NCBI GenBank assembly: GCA_002403155.1
Contig: DHHF01000001.1
Location: 266,037 to 330,036 of the forward strand
Length of the DNA: 64,000 nucleotides
Reading direction: 5' to 3'
Source of the DNA: Sulfurovum sp. UBA4779
Lineage (GTDB): Bacteria; Campylobacterota; Campylobacteria; Campylobacterales; Sulfurovaceae
This document shows, in pieces, positions 9,777 to 18,057 of the stretch. Every line of letters begins with the position of its first letter. Within the stretch, counting starts at the first letter, position 1. Under the pieces are notes generated by a model that saw nothing but the letters and a program-made list of their open reading frames with translations, ran no database searches and was not told where the DNA came from. The position numbers were made by a program, and so were the translations under genes.

Positions 9777-10543
9777 TCGTTTGTTCCTCTAAGTAGTAGT
9801 GCATTTGGCAGCGTAAAATATCCGGTACGGATCTGTTTTTGCAAAGAATCAAAAAAATCGACAATCTGTGAGCGCTCTGTGTCATCTTTGGCAATAACAT
9901 AGCTATACTGATTTCCGTTTTGTTTGACATACCCTACTTTATCATCAGGAGTTGCAAAGAACATCATCACAGAACCGATTTTTGCGATCTTTGCCATAGT
10001 AGATTTCCCCTCGAGTACAATCTCTTGTTTGAACTGGCCTATCTCTTTGGTCAGGCGCAATGTATCATCATAGCTTGCCCAGGTAAGCGCCAGCGCCTTT
10101 TCTTGGGTTATATTACCGCTTTGAAGATCGTTTTTGATTTGATGGAGAACCGATACTCGTTCCTCTATCTTGAACGGCACCCCTGCTTTGATCACATTTT
10201 CAAGTGCATCCAATGCATCAAAGACAATAGGTTTAAGATCCATGGTTGAATTTCCCAACATTTCAATTTTTTTCTGCACCTTTTCGATATTTTGATTTGT
10301 AAGCTTCAAAGAGGTTTCCTGGCGATTGATCTGTGCTTCATTGTCTGAAACCTGCAATGCATTTGACTTCATTTGCGACTTGTATGCCTCTTTATTATCA
10401 TCAATCTGTGTATAGAGTTTCTCTACTTCCGATCTTAATTGCATGATTGATTGAACCATCTGATCTTCAGCCATAAGCATAGGAGACAAGATGGTCTGTG
10501 AAGCTGCCAGCAAAAACAGCAGCTTTTTAGGTGTAGTAATCAT
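9773..10543 (-). CDS. DUF3450 family periplasmic coiled-coil protein
   Basis: 256 residues with a signal peptide (KKLLFLLAASQTILSPMLMAED). A coiled coil follows at about 25-105 (LRSEVEKLYTQIDDNKEAYK, RQETSLKLTNQNIEKVQKKI), then a globular part with RVSVLHQIKNDLQSG and GKSTMAKIAKIGSVMMFFA. DUF3450 proteins are the usual first gene of TtpC-type TonB operons. The start is the ATG at 10543, with GGAG 7 bases upstream; a TTG at 10555 is in frame but less likely. Function is unknown; its position points to a structural part of the TonB complex. Confidence 0.85.
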   Translation of the reverse strand: MITTPKKLLFLLAASQTILSPMLMAEDQMVQSIMQLRSEVEKLYTQIDDNKEAYKSQMKSNALQVSDNEAQINRQETSLKLTNQNIEKVQKKIEMLGNSTMDLKPIVFDALDALENVIKAGVPFKIEERVSVLHQIKNDLQSGNITQEKALALTWASYDDTLRLTKEIGQFKQEIVLEGKSTMAKIAKIGSVMMFFATPDDKVGYVKQNGNQYSYVIAKDDTERSQIVDFFDSLQKQIRTGYFTLPNALLLRGTNE

Positions 10544-10588
10544 TATATACTCCAAAGGATGTAATTTTGCGAAATTCTAATGAAAACA

Positions 10589-10606
10589 TGTAACGTAATG
10601 GTTACA
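10589..10606 (-). promoter_or_regulatory. PhoB-box-like direct repeat upstream of TonB operon
   Basis: The minus strand reads TGTAACC, ATTA, CGTTACA, again a 7-4-7 arrangement. It begins 46 bases before the DUF3450 ATG, almost the same distance as the porin site. The site is also a near-perfect inverted repeat (TGTAAC and GTTACA). Confidence 0.5.
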
Positions 10607-10657
10607 GAATGAAAATATTTTTTAAGGATTTTTATGATTGAAGATTTGCAGTTATAA

Positions 10658-10677
10658 CAAGCAGCTGATGCTGCTTG
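10658..10677 (-). terminator. Hairpin terminator after beta-helix gene
   Basis: A perfect 8-bp stem (CAAGCAGC/GCTGCTTG) with a 4-base loop lies 10 bases after the beta-helix protein stop. On the minus strand it is followed by TTATAACTG, a weak T-run. It may separate the lipoprotein/beta-helix transcript from the TonB operon. Confidence 0.55.
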
Positions 10678-10686
10678 CTGGAAGAG

Positions 10687-12237
10687 TTATTTCGTATTTT
10701 CTATACCGGTATCAAAAATACCTTCAAGCGTAGCCGCCGAAGTACCTGTAAATCTATCGCCTGTCGAAGTACCTTCGATTGTCACATTGGCAAATGAAGT
10801 GTTGGCTGCATCGACTTTATCAGAAGTCTTGTCGCCGCTCATGGAATAGAACGCACCGTAAGTATCGTTTACGTTGTCTGCAATTGTACCGTTCATGAAA
10901 TGTCCGCCTATGCCGTCACCCTTAAAGTAGATACCGCCTTCTTTTGCCGAACCGTTTTGCACAATGTTAAATCCGTCAAACGTCGCATGGGTCGTACCTG
11001 ACATCTCCACTGCAGCGTTGCCTGTGGTTGTTGTGATATTGAGGTTTTTCACTGTTCCGGAGAATCCGTCATCGATATCGAAGTAGTCATCCGTACATCT
11101 TGTAATATTGACATTTGTCAGATTTACCGTACCGCCCCAAAGCTCGATACCGTCATCATCTGAAAGATCCACTGTGATATTCTCTACGACTGTTCCCGAA
11201 CCGACACCCACCATAGAAAGGCCGTTGATCTCTTTATCAACCTCCATCGTGATTCCCGAGTTAAGGATCTTCACATGTCTGAGGATACCGGAGTTATCTT
11301 CCGCATCTGTAGTGCCGGCGACAAACGCATCGTTTACCTCATATGGGTTTACTTGATCATTGGCTGCATTGCCGATGATTGTCAAGCCGCCCCACTGTCC
11401 TACGGCAGGTGCTTCGCCATCAATGGCTGCTTTTGTTGAAGTAAATATAATCGGCTCAGTTTCCGTACCATCAGCGATGATCTTCGCGCCTTTATCTACG
11501 ATCATATAAGAAGTTTGTTCTCCCGTACCGTCATACCCGGCGATTGTCGTTCCCGGCTCGATTGTCAGTGTTGCACCGCTCTCTACAACCACCAACCCGT
11601 CCATCAGCCATAGTTTGTCTTTTGTGAGCGTCATTGCTCCCGTGATACTGCTTGGCAGTGTCTCTGTCGACAGTACTCCACAACCGCCTTTGGCGATAAA
11701 TTTAATAGATCCGGAAGCTGCATCTACCTCTACTTTATCAAAATTGGAAGCTATATCTACTACTAAAGCGCCGTCTGCAACCTTTGTTTTACCTGTTTCA
11801 TGAACAAGAAGGTAGTCGTTTTGCGGCATATATAAGAACCATACTTTATTGACCGGATCAAACTGATTGTAAATACCTGCAAGACTGTCATCTATTTTCA
11901 TCGTGGCGTTTGAAAGCACACCCGCTCTTGCATTATCGCCTGTATACTCTCCAAACACTATTGGACTGGTTGACGTGATACTTGTAAAGTCATTTGCAGG
12001 AATAACTTCTGCGCCGCCAGCCAATGTGTTCTTGCCAGTTTGATGCATTAGCAAATAGTTTGCCTGAGGCATATACAATGCCCAATCCTCCGCTGTTGGA
12101 TTCACATATTTATAGATTCCGGCCAACTGATCGTTGATTGTAAATGTTTTGCATGACAGTTGCTCAACAACACTTATCTCATCCAATGCCAATAAACTCG
12201 ATGCAGCTAATGATATTCCGATTACACTTTTTAACAT
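10687..12237 (-). CDS. Secreted right-handed beta-helix protein with duplicated N-terminal module
   Basis: 516 residues with a signal peptide (MLKSVIGISLAASSLLALDE). Residues about 25-100 and 105-180 are two copies of one module: DQLAGIYKYVNP then LYMPQANYLLMHQTGK, and DSLAGIYNQFDP then LYMPQNDYLLVHETGK. From about 195 on, the protein has a parallel beta-helix pattern (GATLTIEPGTTIAGYDG, QWGGLTIIGNA, DDDGIELWGGTVNLTNVNIT). It is translated 33 bases after the lipoprotein gene and lies ahead of a TonB receptor operon, so a surface binding or degrading partner is plausible. No catalytic residues are recognised. Confidence 0.72.
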   Translation of the reverse strand: MLKSVIGISLAASSLLALDEISVVEQLSCKTFTINDQLAGIYKYVNPTAEDWALYMPQANYLLMHQTGKNTLAGGAEVIPANDFTSITSTSPIVFGEYTGDNARAGVLSNATMKIDDSLAGIYNQFDPVNKVWFLYMPQNDYLLVHETGKTKVADGALVVDIASNFDKVEVDAASGSIKFIAKGGCGVLSTETLPSSITGAMTLTKDKLWLMDGLVVVESGATLTIEPGTTIAGYDGTGEQTSYMIVDKGAKIIADGTETEPIIFTSTKAAIDGEAPAVGQWGGLTIIGNAANDQVNPYEVNDAFVAGTTDAEDNSGILRHVKILNSGITMEVDKEINGLSMVGVGSGTVVENITVDLSDDDGIELWGGTVNLTNVNITRCTDDYFDIDDGFSGTVKNLNITTTTGNAAVEMSGTTHATFDGFNIVQNGSAKEGGIYFKGDGIGGHFMNGTIADNVNDTYGAFYSMSGDKTSDKVDAANTSFANVTIEGTSTGDRFTGTSAATLEGIFDTGIENTK

Positions 12238-12270
12238 ATTTTTCTCCTTATGGTTATTCTTTGCTTTGGC

Positions 12271-13845
12271 TTATGCAGACGCCGTACACGTTGCAGTTCC
12301 GGGGATCGGATTTCCAAAAGGATCCGAATCTTTAGATACAACCCCTGTCTCCCCATTCGCATCAATACAGGTATCGCCAACCTCTGATGCTTCAAGCTCC
12401 TCTTGTGTTGTCGGCGTGGGCGTTGCCGTACTGCTCGCTTTACATGTTGCAGTTCCGGGGATCGGATTTCCAAACGGATCAAGGTCTTTATCTACAACCC
12501 CTGTCTCCCCATTCGCATCAATACAGGTATCGCCAACCTCTGATGCTTCAAGCTCCTCTTGTGTTGAAGGGATTGGCTCTCCAGTTTTCTGAACAATCAC
12601 CGTTCTTACTGCCGTACCCGTGTTGCCCGCTGCGTCCGTAGCTGTCCATGTAATCGTATAGGTACCCGCCACGGCCGTATTGATACTCCCGCTCTTTATA
12701 GGTGTCAATGTGCCGTCTACATTGTCCGTTGCCGTTGCCCCTTCATCGGTATAGCTGCCGCCGACTGTGATTGTCACCGTTGCAGAACCGTTCAACGTAA
12801 CAACCGGCGGTGTTGTATCAATAACAGGCGCCTCTTCAACAATGACCGTTCTGGTTGCAGTTCCTACATTGCCCGTTGTATCCGTGGCTGTCCATGTAAT
12901 TGTATAAGTACCCGCCGCGGCTGTATCGACACTTCCGCTCATTACCGGCGTAAGCACTCCATCTGTATCATCGGTAGCAGTTGCGCCTGCATCACTATAA
13001 GTTGCACCTACCGTAATGGTGACTATCGCTTCCCCATGAAGTGTTACCGTAGGCGGTATTGTATCAGCCACAGGCTCTTCTTGCACGATCACCGTTCTTG
13101 TTTTACTTGCGCTATTGCCCGCTTTGTCCGTTGCAGTATAAGTGATACTATAGGTGCCGGCTGCTGCAGTATTGACCGAACCGGACTTTTTAGTATCTAT
13201 CGCCCCTTCAAAAGCGTCATAGGCCGTGGCACCTGCATCTGCATAACTTGTTTTTGCCGTGTTTGCCATAATAGTAATCGTTTCTTCGCCAAGCAGTGTT
13301 ACAATAGGCGCTTCTGTATCGGATTTTTTAAGGTGATCGACCGCTGTTTGCTCGTCAACCAGCACAAGGTCTGCCTGACGAAGAAGCATCACGGCATCTC
13401 CTTCAAACTCGCTGCTTGCTGCATCAAGCGGATTGGTTATAATTTCTTCTACCTGTTTTTGGTCAAGTACAATTTCATTATCAGGATTGTTATCACTATC
13501 AAGCGTCAGCAGAAGCTGCGCCAGATTAACCGCTGCTGTGTCATTTTTTGGATACAGTATATAAGGCGTTACAATCATCCCGTCTTCCACTTCAACCGGT
13601 CCAAATTCCATAGCGCCAAGCTTAAATGAGACGCTGTCTCCTACTTTACAGGTAAATTTGCCTTCCCCGTCCGTTACACCGCTTTTGTTTGATTTGCCGC
13701 ATGTATACGATAACCCCACAACCGCTGCATCTATAAATGTTCCTGTTGCTTCAGGAGTTGTTTCGCTGCTGCCGCTGCTGTTACATCCCGAAAACATAAA
13801 TATTGCCGAAGCAACACATGCCGACAAAATTATTTTTTTACTCAT
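12271..13845 (-). CDS. Outer-membrane lipoprotein with three DUF5011/Ig-like repeats
   Basis: About 524 residues from the ATG at 13845, which has AAGGAA upstream; a longer frame to 13938 has no ribosome site and would spoil the signal. The signal ends in a lipobox (FMFSGC). Residues about 25-175 include a domain with a FIDAAVVGLSYTCG opening, seen in cell-surface proteins. Three Ig-like units follow, each DTxxPxVTLxGxxxVTI to GTYTITWTATDxxGN (DUF5011 type). Two near-identical C-terminal units with TQEELEASEVGDTCIDANG end the protein. First gene of the pair with the beta-helix protein; a PhoB-like site lies upstream. Role unknown; probably surface-exposed. Confidence 0.78.
   Translation of the reverse strand: MSKKIILSACVASAIFMFSGCNSSGSSETTPEATGTFIDAAVVGLSYTCGKSNKSGVTDGEGKFTCKVGDSVSFKLGAMEFGPVEVEDGMIVTPYILYPKNDTAAVNLAQLLLTLDSDNNPDNEIVLDQKQVEEIITNPLDAASSEFEGDAVMLLRQADLVLVDEQTAVDHLKKSDTEAPIVTLLGEETITIMANTAKTSYADAGATAYDAFEGAIDTKKSGSVNTAAAGTYSITYTATDKAGNSASKTRTVIVQEEPVADTIPPTVTLHGEAIVTITVGATYSDAGATATDDTDGVLTPVMSGSVDTAAAGTYTITWTATDTTGNVGTATRTVIVEEAPVIDTTPPVVTLNGSATVTITVGGSYTDEGATATDNVDGTLTPIKSGSINTAVAGTYTITWTATDAAGNTGTAVRTVIVQKTGEPIPSTQEELEASEVGDTCIDANGETGVVDKDLDPFGNPIPGTATCKASSTATPTPTTQEELEASEVGDTCIDANGETGVVSKDSDPFGNPIPGTATCTASA
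12290..12566 (-). repeat. Tandem 121-bp repeat inside lipoprotein gene
   Basis: Two copies (12290-12410 and 12446-12566, period 156 bases) differ at about seven positions by eye. Each encodes one TQEELEASEVGDTC unit ending in GNPIPGTATC. The high DNA identity indicates a recent duplication. Confidence 0.85.
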
Positions 13846-13892
13846 TGCATATTCCTTGCTGTCAATTTTCCTATGAATCATAAAGAATAGCC

Positions 13893-13910
13893 GTAACATA
13901 TTGATAACAA
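13893..13910 (-). promoter_or_regulatory. PhoB-box-like direct repeat upstream of lipoprotein gene
   Basis: The minus strand reads TTGTTAT, CAAT, ATGTTAC: a 7-4-7 direct repeat with an 11-base period, 47 bases before the lipoprotein ATG. A further TGTTAT lies 20 bases upstream of it. The distance to the start is nearly equal to the other two sites of this type. Confidence 0.5.
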
Positions 13911-14000
13911 GAAAAACTATTTGATAACATTTTGGCAATATTAAGATTAAGGATATTTAAGGGAAGAGGTACAAATATAATGAGGGGATAAAAAATATTC

Positions 14001-14021
14001 AAAAAGCAGGTATTGGCCTGC
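14001..14021 (-). terminator. Rho-independent terminator after ankyrin gene
   Basis: On the minus strand GCAGG and CCTGC pair around a 6-base loop, followed by TTTTTG. It lies 35 bases after the ankyrin-repeat gene stop. Confidence 0.75.
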
Positions 14022-14055
14022 CTCTCTCATAAAAAGTTAATTTAATCAAAAAACT

Positions 14056-14586
14056 TTATTCATTTGGATAGAGGTTAAATCTGGCGCCTTTTTCTCCTAA
14101 AAATTCGACCACTTGTTTCTGCCCGAGCTTTTTGGCATAGTCTTTGGCCGTCGCTCCGGAACTGTCTTTGGCATTCAGATCAGCACCCGCTTCGATCAAA
14201 AGCGCGAGCATATCCAAATCATTAAAACATGATGCCAGCATTAAAGGCAAAATCCCGCTTTTTCGTTTGGTCTGATTGGGATCGATCCCTTTGTCAATAC
14301 AAAATTTGACAACTTCTTTGTGTTTAAACTTGATCGCGATATCCAGCGTACTCACACCGTCTCTGTCAACCGCATAAATATCGGCTCCGTGTGTAACCAA
14401 AAGCTCTATCATTTCGATAGAAGCATGCTTGCGTATCGCATAAAACAGCGGGCTGATCTCATCATATTCGTCAAGATCATACTCTTCGCCTATCAAAATA
14501 GGCTTGGCGATATCTGCACCGGCTTCAAGCAAAGATTTCATCTTTGCCAAAGAATCGTTTGCTAAGGCTTGCGTAATTTCGTTCAT
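14056..14586 (-). CDS. Ankyrin-repeat protein
   Basis: 176 residues made of about five ankyrin repeats, for example DEISPLFYAIRKHASIEMIE, then LLVTHGADIYAVDRDGVSTL, then IDKGIDPNQTKRKSGILPLM and LLIEAGADLNAKDSSGATA. No signal peptide or membrane helix, so a cytoplasmic protein-binding role is likely. Partner unknown. It has its own terminator and is divergent from a small plus-strand gene at 14676. Confidence 0.85.
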   Translation of the reverse strand: MNEITQALANDSLAKMKSLLEAGADIAKPILIGEEYDLDEYDEISPLFYAIRKHASIEMIELLVTHGADIYAVDRDGVSTLDIAIKFKHKEVVKFCIDKGIDPNQTKRKSGILPLMLASCFNDLDMLALLIEAGADLNAKDSSGATAKDYAKKLGQKQVVEFLGEKGARFNLYPNE

Positions 14587-14675
14587 TGTCTATCCTTTGT
14601 TACCGTTTAGTAATCGTGCTATTGTATGATTGTCTCGTCTTAAAAAAGATTAAAATTCAAAAAGGAGAAATCAAA

Positions 14676-14804
14676 ATGAAAATAAGCAAAATTCTTAAAA
14701 AAGTGATCAAATCAGAAGGCAACAAATCACCCACTTCAAGAAAAATCGCCAAACTGCAATCTTCCAAAGAATTCAGCTATCTTGTGGATACAAAAACAGC
14801 TTAA
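14676..14804 (+). CDS. Small basic protein, 42 residues, unknown
   Basis: The peptide MKISKILKKVIKSEG continues to a stop at 14804 and is rich in Lys and Ser. The ATG has a strong AAAGGAG site 7 bases upstream. A longer frame from 14586 lacks such a site and overlaps the ankyrin start. The gene ends two bases before the ybaB stop on the opposite strand. No family recognised; a nucleic-acid-binding or host-specific small protein is possible but not shown. Confidence 0.6.
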   Translation: MKISKILKKVIKSEGNKSPTSRKIAKLQSSKEFSYLVDTKTA

Positions 14805-14806
14805 AC

Positions 14807-15124
14807 CTACTTGCTAAAACCAAACGGATTCAATCCGCCCATCATTCCTAATGCCTGAGACTTTTTATTGTCTTCGACCATTTTTATGACATCATTGATC
14901 GCACTTATCAGCAAAATCTGCAATGATTCTTTGTCTTCAAGAAGACTATCGTCGATCTCAACATCTATAATCTCCCCCGCACCATTAGCCTTTACCGCCA
15001 CAAGTCCGCCTCCGCTTTTTGCCGTTAATTCTACATGTTTGGCTTCTTCTTGCAGTGCTTTGGCTTTTTCTTGCATCTGTTCGAGCATTTTGCCCATATT
15101 GCCCAAATCCAACCCTTCAAACAT
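14807..15124 (-). CDS. YbaB/EbfC-family nucleoid-associated protein
   Basis: 105 residues: GNMGKMLEQMQEKAKALQEE helical start, then the conserved core LTAKSGGGLVAVKANGAGEI and VEIDDSLLEDKESLQILLIS. This is the normal length for the family, a small dimeric DNA-binding protein. The gene follows panD directly, with no bases between panD stop and its ATG, so the two are probably co-transcribed. Confidence 0.93.
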   Translation of the reverse strand: MFEGLDLGNMGKMLEQMQEKAKALQEEAKHVELTAKSGGGLVAVKANGAGEIIDVEIDDSLLEDKESLQILLISAINDVIKMVEDNKKSQALGMMGGLNPFGFSK

Positions 15125-15493
15125 TTATTTCAATCCTTCAAAAGTCTGAGAAATTGTATTGTCATCGTCCAAAATCACAATCTTTGGCACATAGCTGTCG
15201 GCTTCCTCTTCACTCATCATTGCATAAGCAATAATAATAATCTTATCGCCTTTATGTACTTTTCTAGCCGCAGCCCCATTGAGACAAATATCTCCTTTTC
15301 CGCGTTCTCCGGCTATAATATACGTTGAAAATCGTTCTCCGTTATTGACATTGACGATGTCTATCTTTTGGCCTACTCTCATCTTTGCAGCATCCAAAAG
15401 TTCTTGATCTATTGTGATAGAACCTACATAATTCAAATTTGCATCCGTTACCGTTGCTCTATGAATTTTGCTATACAGCATTGTAATGTTCAT
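15125..15493 (-). CDS. panD: Aspartate 1-decarboxylase
   Basis: Converts L-aspartate to beta-alanine for pantothenate and coenzyme A. The start is the ATG at 15493, with GAAGGAG upstream, giving 122 residues that begin MNITMLYSKIHRATVTDANL as in the family. The self-cleavage site is Gly24-Ser25 (YVGSITID), which makes the pyruvoyl cofactor. NGERFSTYIIAGERGKGDIC and GAAARKVHKGDKIIIIAYA are conserved. A frame extended to 15514 adds seven residues without a better start. A TATAAT promoter element lies about 55 bases upstream. Confidence 0.95.
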   Translation of the reverse strand: MNITMLYSKIHRATVTDANLNYVGSITIDQELLDAAKMRVGQKIDIVNVNNGERFSTYIIAGERGKGDICLNGAAARKVHKGDKIIIIAYAMMSEEEADSYVPKIVILDDDNTISQTFEGLK

Positions 15494-15546
15494 ATTTTTT
15501 TCTCCTTCGCACAAAGCAATATTCTATCGCCAAATGCTTCTTTGTA

Positions 15547-15552
15547 ATTATA
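15547..15552 (-). promoter_or_regulatory. -10 element of panD-ybaB
   Basis: The minus strand carries TATAAT in the context GGTATAATTACAAAG, about 54 bases before the panD ATG. No clear -35 is seen, as is usual in this phylum. Confidence 0.55.
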
Positions 15553-15704
15553 CCAAAACTCCATCTTTTGTCATTGTTATACATTAAAATAGTGAAGGAA
15601 TCATGAAGCAGCGGTACTGTACTTTGCACGCTTCCATGGTTTCCCTTCATGCAAAACGGCGCATTCAATAGATTTTGGGATACCAACAGGCCTGCTTGAA
15701 AGTT

Positions 15705-16082
15705 TTATCTTGCCATGCTTGCCGGAGAAATAGGCTCGCCCCACATCTCTTCAGCGATCACATATTCTTCTACTACTTTTCCGCCGATAATATGTTCTTC
15801 TATAATGCGGTCAATTTTTTCTTTTGTAAGTTTTACATACATTACATGCCCGGGCTCAACCAGCATGACAGGACCCTGCTGGCAGCGATTCAAGCATCCC
15901 GTTTGTACAGGCTGCACTGTACCGATAATCCCTTTCATCATCAAGCTTTGCGCCAAATATTGAAAAAGCTGCTGCGATTCCGGATCGTTGTGATTGACGC
16001 AGCTTGGTTTTGGCATGCCCGGAGGGGCACTTTGTTGACACTTGAAAATATAAAATGCAGGTTGTGGTATACTGCCTACCAT
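15705..16082 (-). CDS. Thioredoxin-like [2Fe-2S] ferredoxin
   Basis: 125 residues. Four cysteines fit the thioredoxin-like 2Fe-2S pattern: Cys15 and Cys28 (FKCQQSAPPGMPKPSC), then Cys63 and Cys67 (TGCLNRCQQGPVMLV). The C-terminus includes YVKLTKEKIDRIIEEHIIGG, found in stand-alone members that resemble the NuoE ferredoxin fold. An electron-transfer role is expected; the partner is not clear from the neighbours. It is followed by about 210 bases without a gene before panD. Confidence 0.88.
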   Translation of the reverse strand: MVGSIPQPAFYIFKCQQSAPPGMPKPSCVNHNDPESQQLFQYLAQSLMMKGIIGTVQPVQTGCLNRCQQGPVMLVEPGHVMYVKLTKEKIDRIIEEHIIGGKVVEEYVIAEEMWGEPISPASMAR

Positions 16083-16129
16083 TCTAGATCCTTTAAAAAA
16101 ATTTAATTAAGAGCATTTTACTCCTAATT

Positions 16130-16178
16130 GCTTAATCCGGGATTAAGCGACCTCTTGATTGCAGATGTTCAAGCAATC
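16130..16178 (-). other. Two hairpins between murE and ferredoxin gene
   Basis: A perfect 8-bp stem with a 3-base loop (16130-16148, GCTTAATC/GATTAAGC) sits beside a 6-bp stem with a 10-base loop (16157-16178, GATTGC/GCAATC). They start right after the murE stop. There is no strong T-run, so they may be an imperfect terminator or mRNA 3' stabilisers. Confidence 0.4.
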
Positions 16179-16182
16179 TGTT

Positions 16183-17478
16183 TTAGTCACCGCGTCCCAA
16201 AAATTCTCTGACCACTTCTCGATCATCAAAATGATGCTTCACTCCCCTGATCTCCTGGTAATCCTCATCTCCTTTTCCAAGGATTAAAAGAATTTCACCA
16301 TCCTTCAGTTCATCCAGCGCCATTTTGATCGCCAACCTTCTGTCCGGCGTTGCAACCACATGATCCTTCCCTTCAAGGCCCTTCAAAATATCTTCAAGTA
16401 TCATTTCAGGCACCTCATCGCGAGGATTATCGCTCGTAACGTAAATTTTTTTGGCAAATCTGCCTGCTACAGCCCCCATTCTGGGCCGCTTGCTTTTATC
16501 ACGGTTTCCGCCTGCCCCAAACACCACTGCAATCTCTTTATCTTTAATCGAATTAAGCACCTGATACATGCCATCATCCGTATGAGCAAAATCGACAATC
16601 ACAAGCGGCTCGCGACTTACCACCTCCATGCGGCCTGCCACGCCGGCAAAATTCTCCACTACTTCACACACTTCTTCGAGTTTTTTGTTTGTCAGGATCA
16701 CTACAGATCCTATCGCCGCCATCAAATTAAAAAGATTAAAAAGCCCCACCATAGGAGAGTGAAATGTCGCCTCTTCTTTCAAATGCTTCACTCCGGCGGT
16801 AATGCCATGAAGCAGCGAGAATGCCTGCACCTTAAAAGTAGCAGGCTGGTCAACACCATAGCTTTGTGCACCAATGGGATTATAAGTGATATGCTTAATG
16901 TCGTCTTTGTTGAGAAGTTTTGGTGATTCATCCGCGAAAAAGAGGCTTTTTACCCTTCTATATTCCTCTACACTGCCATGATAATCAAGATGGTCACTGG
17001 TGACATTTGTGTGCACTTTGAGTGCAAATTTTATACCCTCTATGCGATTTTGATCTATTGCATGGGAACTGACTTCCATGATAAAATAGTTGCAGCCTAG
17101 ATCTAAGGCTCTTTTCATATTGTAAAGTGTCTCCAGAACGGAGGGTGTTGTCATGCTTTTTTCTTCAATGCGTCTCTCTTGTACAAAAAGTCCCCGTGTC
17201 CCCTGCAATGCAGGCTTTTCACCCAAATCGATTAAAAAAGAGTATATTGCAGCCGTTACCGTTGTTTTTCCGTTTGTGCCGGTCACTCCCACCACTTTTA
17301 ATTGATCAAGATTCCAAAATGCCATAAGTTCTTCCGGTGTAATGACTGGAGGTTTTTCTTCTAGCATCGCATAGTATCTATTGTTTTGCGACGTTTTTAA
17401 AAAGAGTGTTTGGCTGTCTATTTTGTGGGTATCATCTGTCAAAAAATGATAGTGTTCTTTCTCGAAGGGAATTTTCAC
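16183..17478 (-). CDS. murE: UDP-N-acetylmuramyl-tripeptide synthetase, DAP-adding
   Basis: Adds meso-diaminopimelate to UDP-MurNAc-L-Ala-D-Glu in peptidoglycan synthesis, using ATP. The P-loop GTNGKTT is at residues 67-73, and the substrate motif SDNPRDEVPE near residue 350 carries the DNPR signature of DAP-adding enzymes. VHTNVTSDHLDYHGSVEEY and GRMEVVSREPLVIVDFAHTD are also conserved. At 431 residues it is shorter than the ~490 of E. coli because the N-terminal domain is reduced, as in other Campylobacterota. Overlaps the upstream gene by 4 bases. Confidence 0.95.
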   Translation of the reverse strand: MKIPFEKEHYHFLTDDTHKIDSQTLFLKTSQNNRYYAMLEEKPPVITPEELMAFWNLDQLKVVGVTGTNGKTTVTAAIYSFLIDLGEKPALQGTRGLFVQERRIEEKSMTTPSVLETLYNMKRALDLGCNYFIMEVSSHAIDQNRIEGIKFALKVHTNVTSDHLDYHGSVEEYRRVKSLFFADESPKLLNKDDIKHITYNPIGAQSYGVDQPATFKVQAFSLLHGITAGVKHLKEEATFHSPMVGLFNLFNLMAAIGSVVILTNKKLEEVCEVVENFAGVAGRMEVVSREPLVIVDFAHTDDGMYQVLNSIKDKEIAVVFGAGGNRDKSKRPRMGAVAGRFAKKIYVTSDNPRDEVPEMILEDILKGLEGKDHVVATPDRRLAIKMALDELKDGEILLILGKGDEDYQEIRGVKHHFDDREVVREFLGRGD

Positions 17479-18056
17479 TGTTTTGCTCCCTTGATGGTGT
17501 GATATAATGATAAAATATCTTGATCGTTTCCAAAAAGGTTTGCACTTGCATCAAGATAGTTAAGTGCCATTTCATCAAATCCTTCGTTGGACAATCTGGA
17601 AACAAAATCGATAAATTCATCTTTGCTGGTAATAACCACCTTTGTTGAAAACATGATATCTTCAAATGCTTTTTTAAAACTTCCCCTTTGCTTTACAAGC
17701 TCAAGAAAGTCACTGTAACGTATTCCTTCGCCGTATTCTACTTCTTCTTCGATAGAATCATTTAAAAGTTCATGTACTTTTAACTTTGTATCTTCCAGCG
17801 ATGTGATAATATTATCAATAATCTGAGCCGCATTTTCCTTTTGGGATTTGATAATCTGGTAATAATCAAACAGTGCCTGAGCCTCTTCTTCTCTTTCGAT
17901 ACCCAAATCACTCAGGTAGGCTCCTACTTTTGCCTCATCCAGCATAGGGTAGTCCTTGAGGATAAGACTATAATTTCTCAAGGCACTGGCATATTCTCCG
18001 CGAAGAAATTCATTTTCCGCTCTTTGCAGCAATATTCGTTTATTTATTTTTGCCAT
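17475..18056 (-). CDS. Conserved protein of unknown function, TPR-like
   Basis: 193 residues. The N-terminus resembles a TPR pair (RAENEFLRGEYASALRNYSL, LKDYPMLDEAKVGAYLSDLG), followed by an acidic linker and an alpha-helical C-terminus. No signal or membrane segment. It lies between nfu and murE with a 1-base gap and a 4-base overlap respectively, so the three form a tight operon. I do not recognise a function; regulation or assembly related to its operon partners cannot be shown. Confidence 0.75.
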   Translation of the reverse strand: MAKINKRILLQRAENEFLRGEYASALRNYSLILKDYPMLDEAKVGAYLSDLGIEREEEAQALFDYYQIIKSQKENAAQIIDNIITSLEDTKLKVHELLNDSIEEEVEYGEGIRYSDFLELVKQRGSFKKAFEDIMFSTKVVITSKDEFIDFVSRLSNEGFDEMALNYLDASANLFGNDQDILSLYHTIKGAKQ

Positions 18057-18057
18057 T

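Noticed and set aside
12134..12592. Plus-strand frame with repeated VAVPGIGFP units
   Set aside because: The repeat comes from the duplicated lipoprotein C-terminus read on the wrong strand.
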